From NCBI GenBank assembly GCA_024400835.1, contig JAKSMC010000031.1:1-40888 (forward strand): a stretch of DNA of 40,888 bases. Reading direction: 5' to 3'. Origin of the DNA: Bacteroidales bacterium. GTDB taxonomy: Bacteria > Bacteroidota > Bacteroidia > Bacteroidales > WCHB1-69. Shown here piece after piece: positions 8,103 through 16,628 of this stretch (positions are counted from its first letter, which is position 1; every line of letters starts with the position of its first letter). The position numbers and the translations under genes are program-made. Under the pieces are notes generated by a model. That model had not been told where the DNA came from. It made no database searches and worked only from the letters and a program-made list of their open reading frames with translations.

Positions 8103-10346
8103 TTATTTCAAGTTTATGATTCTCAAGTAGTCGAGCATGGCGCGATTGATACCGTCCTTGTTCATGTTCTCGTTATCGGGCTCGTAACTGAGCACGAGGG
8201 TGTTGTTGCCTTTTTGCAGGTGCACGTGCAGACTGGTGCTGTAGCCCCAATGGCTCCAGAGGCCTGTGCCGCGCTGCGGGAACACGACGTTACCCGTGCG
8301 CGTGCCGTTAACCCAGAGCGTGCGGTTGGCGGACATGTTCTCGTCTGTAAGATTGCTGCTGCCGTTGGCATATCGGAAGTCCAAGAGGTAGTCGCCGTCC
8401 TGTGGAGCGTTCACAGTCATCGTGATGCGCGTGTTCTGGTCTTTGCTGATTTCGACGGCGCCCTGCCCGCTGTAGCCTTTGCATTCGCTGAATGTGGTGG
8501 CCGGCGCGAAGTCGGTGATGTTGTAACGCTGTTCGTCATCTAAATCGTAGCAGGGCAGCGGCTCGCTGGCAAAACCTTCGGTGCCGTTGTTGCCCACGGC
8601 GATAATCTGGTATTCGGTGTATCGCTCTGTCTCCGGGATGTCCAGGCGATTGCCGTTGATGACGCGTTCTTCCTGAGTGGCGAAAAGTTTACCGTTACGC
8701 AGAATTTTGTATTCTTTGGCGTCGGGTACCTGCCGCCATGCCAAGCGTTGGGTGCCGTCCAAATAGATGGCCGGTGTTTCCGGAGAGGTGATAACGGGCG
8801 CGAAGTTAACGCTGTCAGGTCCACAGAACTGGCCGTTGAGGACAATGCGGATGTCGTGTCTGCCTTTCAGCGTACTTTTGGCCAATGCCTCCTGCTGCCG
8901 TTTGCCGTCTATGTAGAACTCTCGGATGCCGTCACCGAAGCCTTCCACGGTAATGTTGAGTTTTGCTTTGCGGTATGTGAAATTGGACAGGGCTATTTTG
9001 CCTGCGTATGATTTGGGTACGAAGGGGCGAAAGGCAATGCCCGCTTCGGTGAAGTTGATGCCTGCGAAAATGCGATGCGCGATGCTCAGGTTGCCGGCTA
9101 TGCTCCACAACATATTCGGGGAGTTCATCGCCGTGTGGTAGTCGCCGTTTTCTGCCACGAAATTCTCCTGGTTGGTGGCGAACATGGCGGCAGCACGATA
9201 GATGGCGGCAATGCTGTGCTCTACGGCAGGCTGGTTGCCGACCACGGCGGAAGCCCACATCCAGTAAGCCTGCACGAACGGCCATACGGCGTTGTTATGG
9301 TAGGGGTAGATGTTCGGAATCTGGGGACTGAGACACGGGGTGCCGAGCGGACTGAGTGCTATGGAAGAGACCATGCGCTGGGCGCGTTCCTTGTCGGCAA
9401 TGCCGAAGATGATGCAGAGCGCTTCACCGAGTGTCTCGGAACGCGGGGAGACTATGAGGTTCGTGCGCCCGTAGAGGTATTGCCCGTAGAAACCTTTGTC
9501 TTCGAGCCAGAGGTGTCGGTTGATGCCTGCTTTGATTTTCTGGGCCTGCTGTTGGAAGTGGATGGCGTTTTCGTCGTCACCGCAGAGCTGTGCCATTCGG
9601 GAAGCGATGGTGTTGGCTTGGAAGAAGAGGGCGTTGGTGCCGAGGCATTCCGATTGCGCGATGTCGGCGGGCTGCATCCAGCGTGGATATTCCTCTTCGC
9701 GCCAGTCGAGGAACGAAGACTCACCGCGCACCAATCCAGTGTTGGAATCATAAACGGTGGCTTCATCTTGCAGCAGACTGTTGCGGATGATCTCGTAGGC
9801 GGTGCGGAGCCAGTCTTTGTCGCCAGTCACGAGGTACAGCTGCCAAGCACCGATGGTCCAAACGATGCGGTCGGTGGAAATGGGCCACGAGCCGCCGGTG
9901 CCGGTGTCTTGGATGATTTTGTCGTGCCATACCTTCTTGAGTAGGCTCACGCGGGTGACATCAGGATTCATGTAGGCGGTGGCGAGCAAGGCACTGTAGT
10001 TCACGTCTCGGGTCCACACGCCGCCCCACCATTTTCCGGTCCGCCAGGTGCTGTCTGGCTCAATGAGGTTGTCGAGCTCTTCCACGGCAAGGTTGTACAA
10101 GGTGTTGCAGATGGGAATGTCGGAGTGGAACGCGGGATATTGGGAAAGCGTTTTCTGCTGTTTCCAGGAACGGTTTTCGAAGGAACTGCTGATTTCAGTT
10201 GGGGAGGGCGTGGCGGCCGTCTGACTGCCTTGCACGACGCGGTCACGGTAGATGGAGAAGGCCTCGGATTTGTAAATGGGGGAGTCTTGGGCAACTACCG
10301 AAATGAACGGTAACAGCAGTAAGATGGTTAGAAAACGCACTTTCAT
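8103..10346 (-). CDS. secreted six-hairpin glycosidase with C-terminal Fn3-like and CBM35-like domains
   Basis: A 747-residue exported protein. Signal peptide MKVRFLTILLLLPFISVVAQ. Residues about 60-500 are an (alpha/alpha)6 glycosidase domain of the amylo-alpha-1,6-glucosidase/rhamnosidase-like superfamily: WWGGVWTRDVNYSALLATAY, GGSWPISTDRIVWTIGAW, RGESSFLDWREEEYP with candidate catalytic acids, and YPYHNNAVWPFVQAYWMWA. Residues about 515-605 look Fn3-like; about 615-747 look like a CBM35/CBM6 jelly roll ending in DYLRI. I cannot assign the GH family or substrate. A frame extension to 10361 is rejected because it would start at the predicted transcription start; a TACTTTTG box lies at 10367-10374. 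A decayed copy of this gene's promoter and 5' end occurs at 12175-12365. Confidence 0.82.
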   Translation of the reverse strand: MKVRFLTILLLLPFISVVAQDSPIYKSEAFSIYRDRVVQGSQTAATPSPTEISSSFENRSWKQQKTLSQYPAFHSDIPICNTLYNLAVEELDNLIEPDSTWRTGKWWGGVWTRDVNYSALLATAYMNPDVTRVSLLKKVWHDKIIQDTGTGGSWPISTDRIVWTIGAWQLYLVTGDKDWLRTAYEIIRNSLLQDEATVYDSNTGLVRGESSFLDWREEEYPRWMQPADIAQSECLGTNALFFQANTIASRMAQLCGDDENAIHFQQQAQKIKAGINRHLWLEDKGFYGQYLYGRTNLIVSPRSETLGEALCIIFGIADKERAQRMVSSIALSPLGTPCLSPQIPNIYPYHNNAVWPFVQAYWMWASAVVGNQPAVEHSIAAIYRAAAMFATNQENFVAENGDYHTAMNSPNMLWSIAGNLSIAHRIFAGINFTEAGIAFRPFVPKSYAGKIALSNFTYRKAKLNITVEGFGDGIREFYIDGKRQQEALAKSTLKGRHDIRIVLNGQFCGPDSVNFAPVITSPETPAIYLDGTQRLAWRQVPDAKEYKILRNGKLFATQEERVINGNRLDIPETERYTEYQIIAVGNNGTEGFASEPLPCYDLDDEQRYNITDFAPATTFSECKGYSGQGAVEISKDQNTRITMTVNAPQDGDYLLDFRYANGSSNLTDENMSANRTLWVNGTRTGNVVFPQRGTGLWSHWGYSTSLHVHLQKGNNTLVLSYEPDNENMNKDGINRAMLDYLRIINLK

Positions 10347-10366
10347 AGTGTGAAAAAACAAGGGCG

Positions 10367-10374
10367 CAAAAGTA
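10367..10374 (-). promoter_or_regulatory. -7 promoter box TACTTTTG
   Basis: Consensus box 21 bp before the six-hairpin glycosidase start. The same box and its surroundings are copied at 12353-12360. Confidence 0.7.
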
Positions 10375-10482
10375 CGAAAAAACTTGGTAGGAATACAGCG
10401 GAAAACAATGAACTTGAGTATGGCGGGAAACGTCCTTCTGCCTGCAGTATTCTTTCGGTCAGCGAGGTGTCCGACGAATTTG

Positions 10483-12168
10483 TTATTTTTCTCCGCTCAA
10501 CACGACAATTTGTCCTTTTAATAAGTATGGCATGCCGGTCTTTATCACAATTTTGAAAACGTAGTTGTAAACGCCGTCGGGCACGATTTTGCCGTTGCTC
10601 GTGCCATCCCATCTGAAATTGGGGTCAAGGGTGTGGAACACTAAATCTCCCCAACGATTGTAAATGCAGAGGTCGAAGTCCACAATGTCCTCCGTGTTGT
10701 CTAAGTAAAAAACGTCATTGAGACCGTCGCCATTAGGGGTGAAGGCATTGGGCAGATAGAATTCGTACGCACAGTCTTCGATTTTGTATGTCGCAGTGCT
10801 TCTGCATTCTCCGTTGCGAGCTTCTACCGAATACGAGCCTGGAGCGTGAACGGTGATAGCTTGTTCGCTCTCGCCTGTGTTCCAGAGGAAGTTGTCCGCG
10901 TTGCCATCTGCGTATAGCTCTGCCGTATATCCATCACAGAAGTTCTCCGTCTGGCTCAGGATTTGCACGGTCGGAGTGATTTCAAACGTCATGAAGACGG
11001 AATCCGTTGCTGTGCAGCCATGGTCGTCTGATACCGTCACGGAGTAGGTGTTGGTTTCATTAACGGTGATCATCCGTTCTGTTTCGCCCGTGCTCCATTC
11101 GTAGAAGAAATCACCTCCCGCGTTCAGCGCGTATTCCGTTGCCTCTGATGAACAAAAGTATCTGTCATTGCCCAATTCCACGGATACTTCATCGCCTTTT
11201 GTGAGATGCAGGTGAAGAATGCTGTCGCACATTACGTCGCCGAATTGTATCGGCAGGGTGTCCACGTAGTCGCCGGGTTCGGAAAGCATATTTCCCATGA
11301 AGTCAAAAGATTCATTATAACAAATATGAACTGTGTCATAAGCAGAGCTTCCGCCGAAGATGTGGACGGTCATGGAATCCTCCACGGGCACCAGGGGCGC
11401 GAAGTGGATGTCGTCAATACCGAAGTCGTTGCCGCTGCCCGTGGTGTTCTGGTTTACGATTTTGATAGTCGCGGTCGTGTTGTTGCCGCTGTTCCAAGTG
11501 GTGTAGAACTGCTGCCAGCCGTCTGCGACCAGATTAGGAGCAGTAAAGACAGAGCCGATAAGTTGGTTGTTGATGCTGAACTGCAGTCGAGCCAGAGCGG
11601 CCGCGCCGTCATCATGCAGCGTGCACACCCATGTGTAGAAAATGTAGAGGGTGTTGGGCATGATGCTTCTGGATTGCTGCCAGACTGTCGTATTGGGGCT
11701 CACTGAACCGTTTACCACCATATAATGGCCGGAGGAATTGCCGAGCGTGTGGTCATAGCGGCTTGCGAAATTGGAGTGTACATTGTTAGCGTTGGAAGTG
11801 ATGGCATAGGTGCTCTCATTCCATACAGAAGATTGGTTGTTTGTGTAAGAAGAAGTGAAGATGCTGTTGAAAGGACCATTCCCCATACCTTCGAAGTCGC
11901 CATAATCCACTACGGAGAAATCTTCATAATAGCCTTGAAGATAGAATGTGGTCGTCGTGTTCACGGTGGTTGTCGGATTCAGTATGGTGGAGTCACTGAC
12001 CAAGTTGGCGGGATGCCAGCGGAAGTAAAAGAAGTCATCGGATCCATAGCCTTGCAGCTGGGTGGTGGCTGGACTACAGAAATACATGTCTGCGCCGGCA
12101 CTCACACTCTGGGCCTCTGAAATCAGGCAGACTGCCAAAAAACAAATAGCAAGAAGAAGTCTTTTCAT
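10483..12168 (-). CDS. T9SS-exported surface protein with gliding-associated C-terminal domain
   Basis: A 561-residue protein: signal peptide MKRLLLAICFLAVCLISEAQ; a long N-terminal region with a carbohydrate-binding or jelly-roll look (GDFEGMGNGPFNS, FGIDDIHFAPL); two repeats of the EWSTGETE/LWNTGESEQAITV type that resemble PKD-like Bacteroidota surface modules (about residues 345-460); and residues 472-561, a classic type-B sorting domain (CHU_C/gliding motility-associated C-terminal): PNAFTPNGDGLNDVF, IYNRWGDLVF, FRWDG, PDGVYNYVF. Such domains send proteins through the type IX secretion system to the cell surface. The gene sits directly downstream of a duplicated promoter fragment from the glycosidase gene (12175-12365), which may drive it. 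Confidence 0.88.
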   Translation of the reverse strand: MKRLLLAICFLAVCLISEAQSVSAGADMYFCSPATTQLQGYGSDDFFYFRWHPANLVSDSTILNPTTTVNTTTTFYLQGYYEDFSVVDYGDFEGMGNGPFNSIFTSSYTNNQSSVWNESTYAITSNANNVHSNFASRYDHTLGNSSGHYMVVNGSVSPNTTVWQQSRSIMPNTLYIFYTWVCTLHDDGAAALARLQFSINNQLIGSVFTAPNLVADGWQQFYTTWNSGNNTTATIKIVNQNTTGSGNDFGIDDIHFAPLVPVEDSMTVHIFGGSSAYDTVHICYNESFDFMGNMLSEPGDYVDTLPIQFGDVMCDSILHLHLTKGDEVSVELGNDRYFCSSEATEYALNAGGDFFYEWSTGETERMITVNETNTYSVTVSDDHGCTATDSVFMTFEITPTVQILSQTENFCDGYTAELYADGNADNFLWNTGESEQAITVHAPGSYSVEARNGECRSTATYKIEDCAYEFYLPNAFTPNGDGLNDVFYLDNTEDIVDFDLCIYNRWGDLVFHTLDPNFRWDGTSNGKIVPDGVYNYVFKIVIKTGMPYLLKGQIVVLSGEK

Positions 12169-12174
12169 GGCAAG

Positions 12175-12365
12175 TTCTTTTTTAAAGATTCAACGATTCT
12201 TGCAGCCGTTTGGGCGCCTTGCACGACGTGGTCACGGTAGATGGAGAAGGCCTCGGATTGGTGAATGGGGCGCCTTGGGCAACTACCGCCATAAGCGGCA
12301 ACAACAGTAAAATAGTCAAAATGCACTTCCATAGCGGGAAAAAACACGGGTGCAAAAGTACGAAA
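12175..12365 (-). pseudogene. decayed copy of the glycosidase promoter and 5' end
   Basis: This stretch aligns base for base with 10225-10375, the promoter and first about 45 codons of the six-hairpin glycosidase. It shares the TACTTTTG box (12353-12360), the signal-peptide core LTILLLLP (now in a different frame from the ATG) and the segment SEAFSIYRD-VVQG-QTAA. Small indels break the frame, so no protein is expected from it. It ends just before the start of the T9SS-exported protein gene at 12168. Confidence 0.85.
12353..12360 (-). promoter_or_regulatory. duplicated -7 promoter box TACTTTTG
   Basis: Copy of the glycosidase promoter box, intact, about 185 bp before the start at 12168. It is the best visible promoter for the T9SS-exported protein gene, which would give that gene a long untranslated leader. 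Confidence 0.55.
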
Positions 12366-12387
12366 AACAATGTTACTTGTCAAGTGA

Positions 12388-14499
12388 TTATAAAATCTTA
12401 TATGCTATTTCAAGACTTATGTACCGACTGTTCGTTTTTCGGGTGCTGTAGGAACTGTAGGTGGGACTGAAAACGTTGCTGTCTTCTTTGTTCCAATTGA
12501 AAATATCATTGGCGGTGAGCATGATGGAAAGCCTGTTTTTGAAGAAGTCGGCTTTTACGCCCAAGTCGATGCCGTAGGCGGTCTGTGCCAGTGTGTATAA
12601 GGTCTGTGTGGGGGAGTTGTAGTATCCCGTGGCCATGATTTCAAGGCGGTTCCAGAATTTGGCCCAGACATTGAGGCGGAAGTTGTAGCAGAACATGTTG
12701 CTCTCTTCCCATTGACCTTGGTATTCTGTTTTCAGCAGAGAACCATACAGGTTGCCGTCTAATCGGATGTTGAGCATGGCATTGGGTCGGTAGGTGATGT
12801 TGAACTCGCCACCGGTTTCTGTGTAACGTCCTACGTTGAACGGCCGGTTCAAGGTGACGACCCTACCGAAGATGTCGCTGTAGATGGCCTCTGTCACGGT
12901 GTTGATGGCATCTTTGGAATGCTTGTAATATCCTTTCACACTCACAGAACCGAACTTGTCCCAGTATTTGGCCCAACTGCCTTCCACCACATCTGTCAGC
13001 GTGGGTTTCAAATCCGTGTTGCCAGTGCTGATGTTGTCCTCTTCGTAGATGATGTAGTTGGTGAAGTTGCGCACGTAGGCATAGGTGCTCTTCCGTGTGT
13101 AACTCAGGCTGATATTATGCATACTCTTCGTCCGATAGCTGAGGTGGAGCGAGGGCCGCCAGTTGGAGAAGAACTGCGTGGTGTTGAACTGCGGGTCTTG
13201 GAGGAATGTGGCCTTGATGCGCGTCAGTTCGTATGTGATGCCCGGGCGCAGGGTGAAATTGCCGAAGCGTTGTTGTAAGATGACGATGCCTTCGGCCTTG
13301 TTGTTGTTGAAACGGCGGTTTTCATCGCGTAGCTCGTCCAAAACATATTCGCCTGTGCTGAAATTGAGCGTGTCATAGGAGGCAATATTGTTGTCGGGCT
13401 TGTAAATGTCGTTGGCGCCGATATAGAGGTCTGTACTTTTGGTCAGTGGCAGGTTGTACTCCACTTTGGCTTCATAGCCTACATCGGTGAAGTTGTCCAT
13501 GCGCTGGATGTCGCGGTTGAGCCAGAATTGCTCGACGTATGTGCGCCTCGAGGGCCTGTAGCATTCTCCATGGTCGAAGTTTACATCGAAGTTTGCTGAC
13601 AAGGTGTGGCCTTCTTTGGCAAACAGGTGCTGGTAGAATACGCCAGCCGAACCGAACAGGGTGGGGCCGTAGTTGTCCTCGTCGATTGTGTAATCATATA
13701 AGCCTGGACTGTTGATGTACTCCGTGCGCTGATAGTGGTGGGACGTGCGCTTCTTGTCCCAGTCCGGGTTAAGGGCTACGTAGGCTGATAATTCGTTATG
13801 TGTGTTGATATGATAGTCGACCTTCATCATCGCATTGATGCTGAAGTCATTTTCGACTGCGCTTTCGGTGAAGGTGGTGTGTTGCGACGTGTCCAGCGTG
13901 TGGTGGGAACCGCTGAATACGGAGTCCAATGCGCAGCTCCAGCCCTCGGCCTCGCTGCGGATGTGGGTGTAGGTGCCTTTGAGGTTGGCACTGAAGGTCA
14001 CTTTTTCATTGCTCCAGGTGTAGGCGATTCGGGGCGACACGTGCGGGTTGGTGTTGGCTTGCAGCCCGATGCTGAGCGATTGCGTGCGTTGCTTCTTGCC
14101 TGCGGTGATGATGTTGATGATGCCGGTTTCTGTGGCCGAGGTGTACCGCGCCGAAGGGTTGGTCATCACTTCGATACGCTCAAGGGTGGCGGCCTTGGTC
14201 AACTGTAGGTAGTTCTTTTGGCTCTCCTCGTCAAAATGCGAGGGACGGTTGTCAATCCATATTTCCACACTGTTGACACCACGCAAGGTGACGTTTCCTT
14301 CGGGATCGACCTTTACGCCGGGCACGTTCTGTAGCGCGTCGGAGGCAGAACCTGACTGCATGGTTGAGTCACGGCACACATAGTAAATGGTCTTCTCGCC
14401 ATCGTTGACAAACAAAGGCACGTCATTGTTCTGCGCCATTACGCGCATGGCGAATGACAGCAACAGAATAAGACAGGAAAACAGTACTATGTTGCGCAT
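12388..14499 (-). CDS. TonB-dependent-receptor-like outer-membrane beta-barrel protein
   Basis: A 703-residue outer-membrane protein. Signal peptide about residues 1-22 (MRNIVLFSCLILLLSFAMRVMAQ). Residues about 45-135 form a plug domain: SDALQNVPGVKVDPEGNVTLRG, then IEVMTNPSARYTSATETGIINI. The rest is a barrel with alternating aromatic strands, ending in an aromatic/hydrophobic strand (SRYISLEIAYKIL). There is no N-terminal carboxypeptidase-regulatory domain and no SusD partner nearby, so it is the 'outer membrane beta-barrel family' type rather than a SusC. Cargo unknown. Start choice is uncertain: Met at 14529 (MFALRFIGPF) is also possible, but 14499 gives the typical signal peptide. Confidence 0.87.
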   Translation of the reverse strand: MRNIVLFSCLILLLSFAMRVMAQNNDVPLFVNDGEKTIYYVCRDSTMQSGSASDALQNVPGVKVDPEGNVTLRGVNSVEIWIDNRPSHFDEESQKNYLQLTKAATLERIEVMTNPSARYTSATETGIINIITAGKKQRTQSLSIGLQANTNPHVSPRIAYTWSNEKVTFSANLKGTYTHIRSEAEGWSCALDSVFSGSHHTLDTSQHTTFTESAVENDFSINAMMKVDYHINTHNELSAYVALNPDWDKKRTSHHYQRTEYINSPGLYDYTIDEDNYGPTLFGSAGVFYQHLFAKEGHTLSANFDVNFDHGECYRPSRRTYVEQFWLNRDIQRMDNFTDVGYEAKVEYNLPLTKSTDLYIGANDIYKPDNNIASYDTLNFSTGEYVLDELRDENRRFNNNKAEGIVILQQRFGNFTLRPGITYELTRIKATFLQDPQFNTTQFFSNWRPSLHLSYRTKSMHNISLSYTRKSTYAYVRNFTNYIIYEEDNISTGNTDLKPTLTDVVEGSWAKYWDKFGSVSVKGYYKHSKDAINTVTEAIYSDIFGRVVTLNRPFNVGRYTETGGEFNITYRPNAMLNIRLDGNLYGSLLKTEYQGQWEESNMFCYNFRLNVWAKFWNRLEIMATGYYNSPTQTLYTLAQTAYGIDLGVKADFFKNRLSIMLTANDIFNWNKEDSNVFSPTYSSYSTRKTNSRYISLEIAYKIL

Positions 14500-14556
14500 G
14501 AAAGGTCCGATGAAACGAAGCGCAAACATAAGAAAAATTTGAAAAGGGAAAAATTT

Positions 14557-14564
14557 TATCTTTG
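14557..14564 (+). promoter_or_regulatory. -7 promoter box TATCTTTG
   Basis: Perfect -7 consensus 16 bp before the ATG at 14581, in the short divergent gap. It shows that the frame extension to 14539 is not translated. Confidence 0.75.
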
Positions 14565-14580
14565 TCGCTCCAAAAAAATA

Positions 14581-15927
14581 ATGAAGATGAAGATAAGATT
14601 CCCTGTACAAATATTTTCTCTGGCGTTATTCCTTTTATGTCTGGCCTTGGCTGCTTCTGGTCAGAAACGTTCTGCTAAGCCAACATCTTATCCGGTCACC
14701 TATACTGTATGCGAGTTGGACACTTTCCCTTTGGAACATCCCTATCCGGGATTGTATGTCTGCCGTCAAGACACGACCACCTTCGGATTGGTTTTCGCGA
14801 TGGATGTTCGCGATATCAATGCGTGGCGTGAGTTCAGAACAGGTGAGAATGCACACATCTATTTTCCAACGGCAAAGGATGTCGTTGATGTGGAAAAATG
14901 GCTTCAAAAAAACTATTTGAAAATCACCGAACTGGCCGCGCCGGGAAAGTTTCCGGTCTTTGGGGATCCAAACCATCTGCCGCACTATTCCCGCCAGTAT
15001 TTCTTCTATCAGAACTGTAGGGGTGAACGCTGCGCCCAAGTGCGCTTGATTTATGGTTTTGACGACGTTCTCTTGCAGAATCAAGAGGATATGGAGGTTC
15101 CATCCATTTCGGATTATGATTATTATGATGCAGAAGACAGTATTTGCGACTTGGCAGTCAACTTGGACAAACCGGATATGTTCTACTTCCAGACGAGCGG
15201 CCCCACGGCGTATATTGTAGATCCAAAGGTGAACGGGAAAATGTTCTTTATGCAGGAATTGTTTAATGGGGAGTGCGTGCCGCCGCATTCGCCACGCCAG
15301 CGTCCTGTCCCCTATACGGAGTTCGAAATGGATACTTTTTCCTGTGTCGGATATGCGGGCCTTTATCTGTGCCGCTGCGACACACTGCCCTATTTCGGGA
15401 AAGTCTATGTGGCGAGTGTGAAGAAGATCTTCCATCCCTATGATAAGAGTATCAACCCATTGGATAATGTTTATTACCCTACTAAACAGGATGTCGTTGA
15501 GACTGAAAAATTGTTTTCCAAGTGCTATCCGAAGTTGGCGTCGTTGGCAAAGCCGATTCCGTTCCCCATATTTGGTTCTCCTGATAAAATACCTGATTAT
15601 TTGCGTGAATATTTGTTTTATAAAAATAAGAAAGGGGAGCGGTGCGTCTATCTTTACCTGAGATATGCGGGTGATCCGTATTCAATTGAATGGAGAAGAG
15701 AAGAGGCGCTGAAATTGCGTGCATCCAATGTGACCTCTGTGGAGTATGTTCCCGGTGGTGGATGTGATGGCGATGATATGTTTTGCTACATTGCCTTCAA
15801 TTTAGACAAAAGGCGTTGCTGCTATTTCCTAACTAATGGTCCGTTTTATCATATCTCAAGCAAAAAGTACAAGAAGGCCTTGAATGATGGAAAACGGCTG
15901 GAAATAGAAGCGGGAGGAAACCTGTGA
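14581..15927 (+). CDS. secreted protein with two internal repeats, unknown function
   Basis: A 448-residue exported protein with signal peptide MKMKIRFPVQIFSLALFLLC to ASGQ. The mature part is two homologous halves, about residues 33-235 and 240-448. Matched landmarks in order: PVTYTVCELDTFP / PVPYTEFEMDTFS; PGLYVCRQDT / AGLYLCRCDT; YFPTAKDVVDVEKW / YYPTKQDVVETEKL; FPVFGDPNHLPHYSRQYFFYQN / FPIFGSPDKIPDYLREYLFYKN; GERCAQVRL / GERCVYLYL; AVNLDKPDMFYFQTSGP / AFNLDKRRCCYFLTNGP. No known domain was recognised. The start is set by the -7 box at 14557-14564; the ATG at 14587 is possible too. Confidence 0.82.
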   Translation: MKMKIRFPVQIFSLALFLLCLALAASGQKRSAKPTSYPVTYTVCELDTFPLEHPYPGLYVCRQDTTTFGLVFAMDVRDINAWREFRTGENAHIYFPTAKDVVDVEKWLQKNYLKITELAAPGKFPVFGDPNHLPHYSRQYFFYQNCRGERCAQVRLIYGFDDVLLQNQEDMEVPSISDYDYYDAEDSICDLAVNLDKPDMFYFQTSGPTAYIVDPKVNGKMFFMQELFNGECVPPHSPRQRPVPYTEFEMDTFSCVGYAGLYLCRCDTLPYFGKVYVASVKKIFHPYDKSINPLDNVYYPTKQDVVETEKLFSKCYPKLASLAKPIPFPIFGSPDKIPDYLREYLFYKNKKGERCVYLYLRYAGDPYSIEWRREEALKLRASNVTSVEYVPGGGCDGDDMFCYIAFNLDKRRCCYFLTNGPFYHISSKKYKKALNDGKRLEIEAGGNL

Positions 15928-16001
15928 CAAGGGGCGAATTCATTTGATTTTTTTGTTTGCAAAAGTAGTGGTTTTTAGTGTCGGCCAGTTGGGGAATTTC
16001 G

Positions 16002-16009
16002 TATTTTTG
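16002..16009 (+). promoter_or_regulatory. -7 promoter box TATTTTTG
   Basis: Consensus box for the flavoprotein gene at 16089. The resulting 5' untranslated leader contains the 16029-16048 palindrome. Confidence 0.65.
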
Positions 16010-16028
16010 CGGGTTTCAAATTCTGACG

Positions 16029-16048
16029 GACGCAATGAATTGCGTCCC
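16029..16048. repeat. palindrome GGACGCAA-TGAA-TTGCGTCC
   Basis: A perfect 8-bp stem with a TGAA loop, flanked downstream by CTTGAAACCTGAA-type short repeats. Similar GACGCAAT...ATTGCGTC palindromes are known as dispersed repeats in several bacterial phyla. It lies in the untranslated leader of the flavoprotein gene and would form a hairpin in the RNA. Confidence 0.75.
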
Positions 16049-16088
16049 TACATCTTGAAACCTGAAACTTGAAACCTGAACCCATTCT

Positions 16089-16622
16089 ATGAACATCGTA
16101 ATTCTTACCGGAAGTGTGCGCCGTGGCGGTAATACCGACCAGTTGGTAGGCGCGTTTGTGGAAGGCCTGGGCGGCCGCCATGCCGTGGAGATTGTCTCCG
16201 TGGCAGATTTTAATGTGCATCCCTGTTGTGGCTGCAACCAGTGCTTTGAAACCGAAGGCCATCGGTGCGTGCAGGCCGATGATATGCAGCGCATCTATCC
16301 CAAGTTGGCGGAGGCCGACATGCTCGTCATCGCGTCGCCCGTATATTTTTACGGCATCAGCGCGCAGCTCAAGGCCGTGATTGACCGACTGCACACGCCT
16401 ATGCGCGACAGCTTCCATATTCGCCAATCGGCGCTGCTGTTGGTGGGCGGCTCCTCGCGCCCGGAGGTGTTCGAGGCCATTGTGCACCAATACCGGCTTT
16501 GCATCAAGCACTTCGATATCGCCGACAGTGGAATGGTGTTGGCAGGCGGCTGCCGCCAATTCGGTGACGTGGCGCAAACGGCGGCTATGGACCAAGCGCG
16601 ACAATTGGGCGCGGAAATCTAA
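16089..16622 (+). CDS. NADPH-dependent FMN reductase/iron-sulfur flavoprotein-like
   Basis: A 177-residue flavodoxin-fold protein. The FMN-phosphate loop is GSVRRGGNTDQL at residues 8-19, followed by the CCGCNQCF cluster-like motif typical of the multimeric flavodoxin/WrbA-related group, DDMQ, ADMLVIASPVYFYGISAQLKAVIDRL and a short C-terminal helix. Such proteins bind FMN and pass electrons from NAD(P)H to quinones, metals or unknown acceptors in the cytoplasm; the Cys motif resembles iron-sulfur flavoproteins but the full CxxCxxC spacing is not obvious. It is followed after 6 bp by the gene at 16629, so the two are probably one transcript. Confidence 0.88.
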   Translation: MNIVILTGSVRRGGNTDQLVGAFVEGLGGRHAVEIVSVADFNVHPCCGCNQCFETEGHRCVQADDMQRIYPKLAEADMLVIASPVYFYGISAQLKAVIDRLHTPMRDSFHIRQSALLLVGGSSRPEVFEAIVHQYRLCIKHFDIADSGMVLAGGCRQFGDVAQTAAMDQARQLGAEI

Positions 16623-16628
16623 TTCGTG

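Noticed and set aside
9075..9944. Plus-strand 289-codon frame
   Set aside because: Antisense shadow of the six-hairpin glycosidase gene, which has clear domain motifs and a signal peptide.
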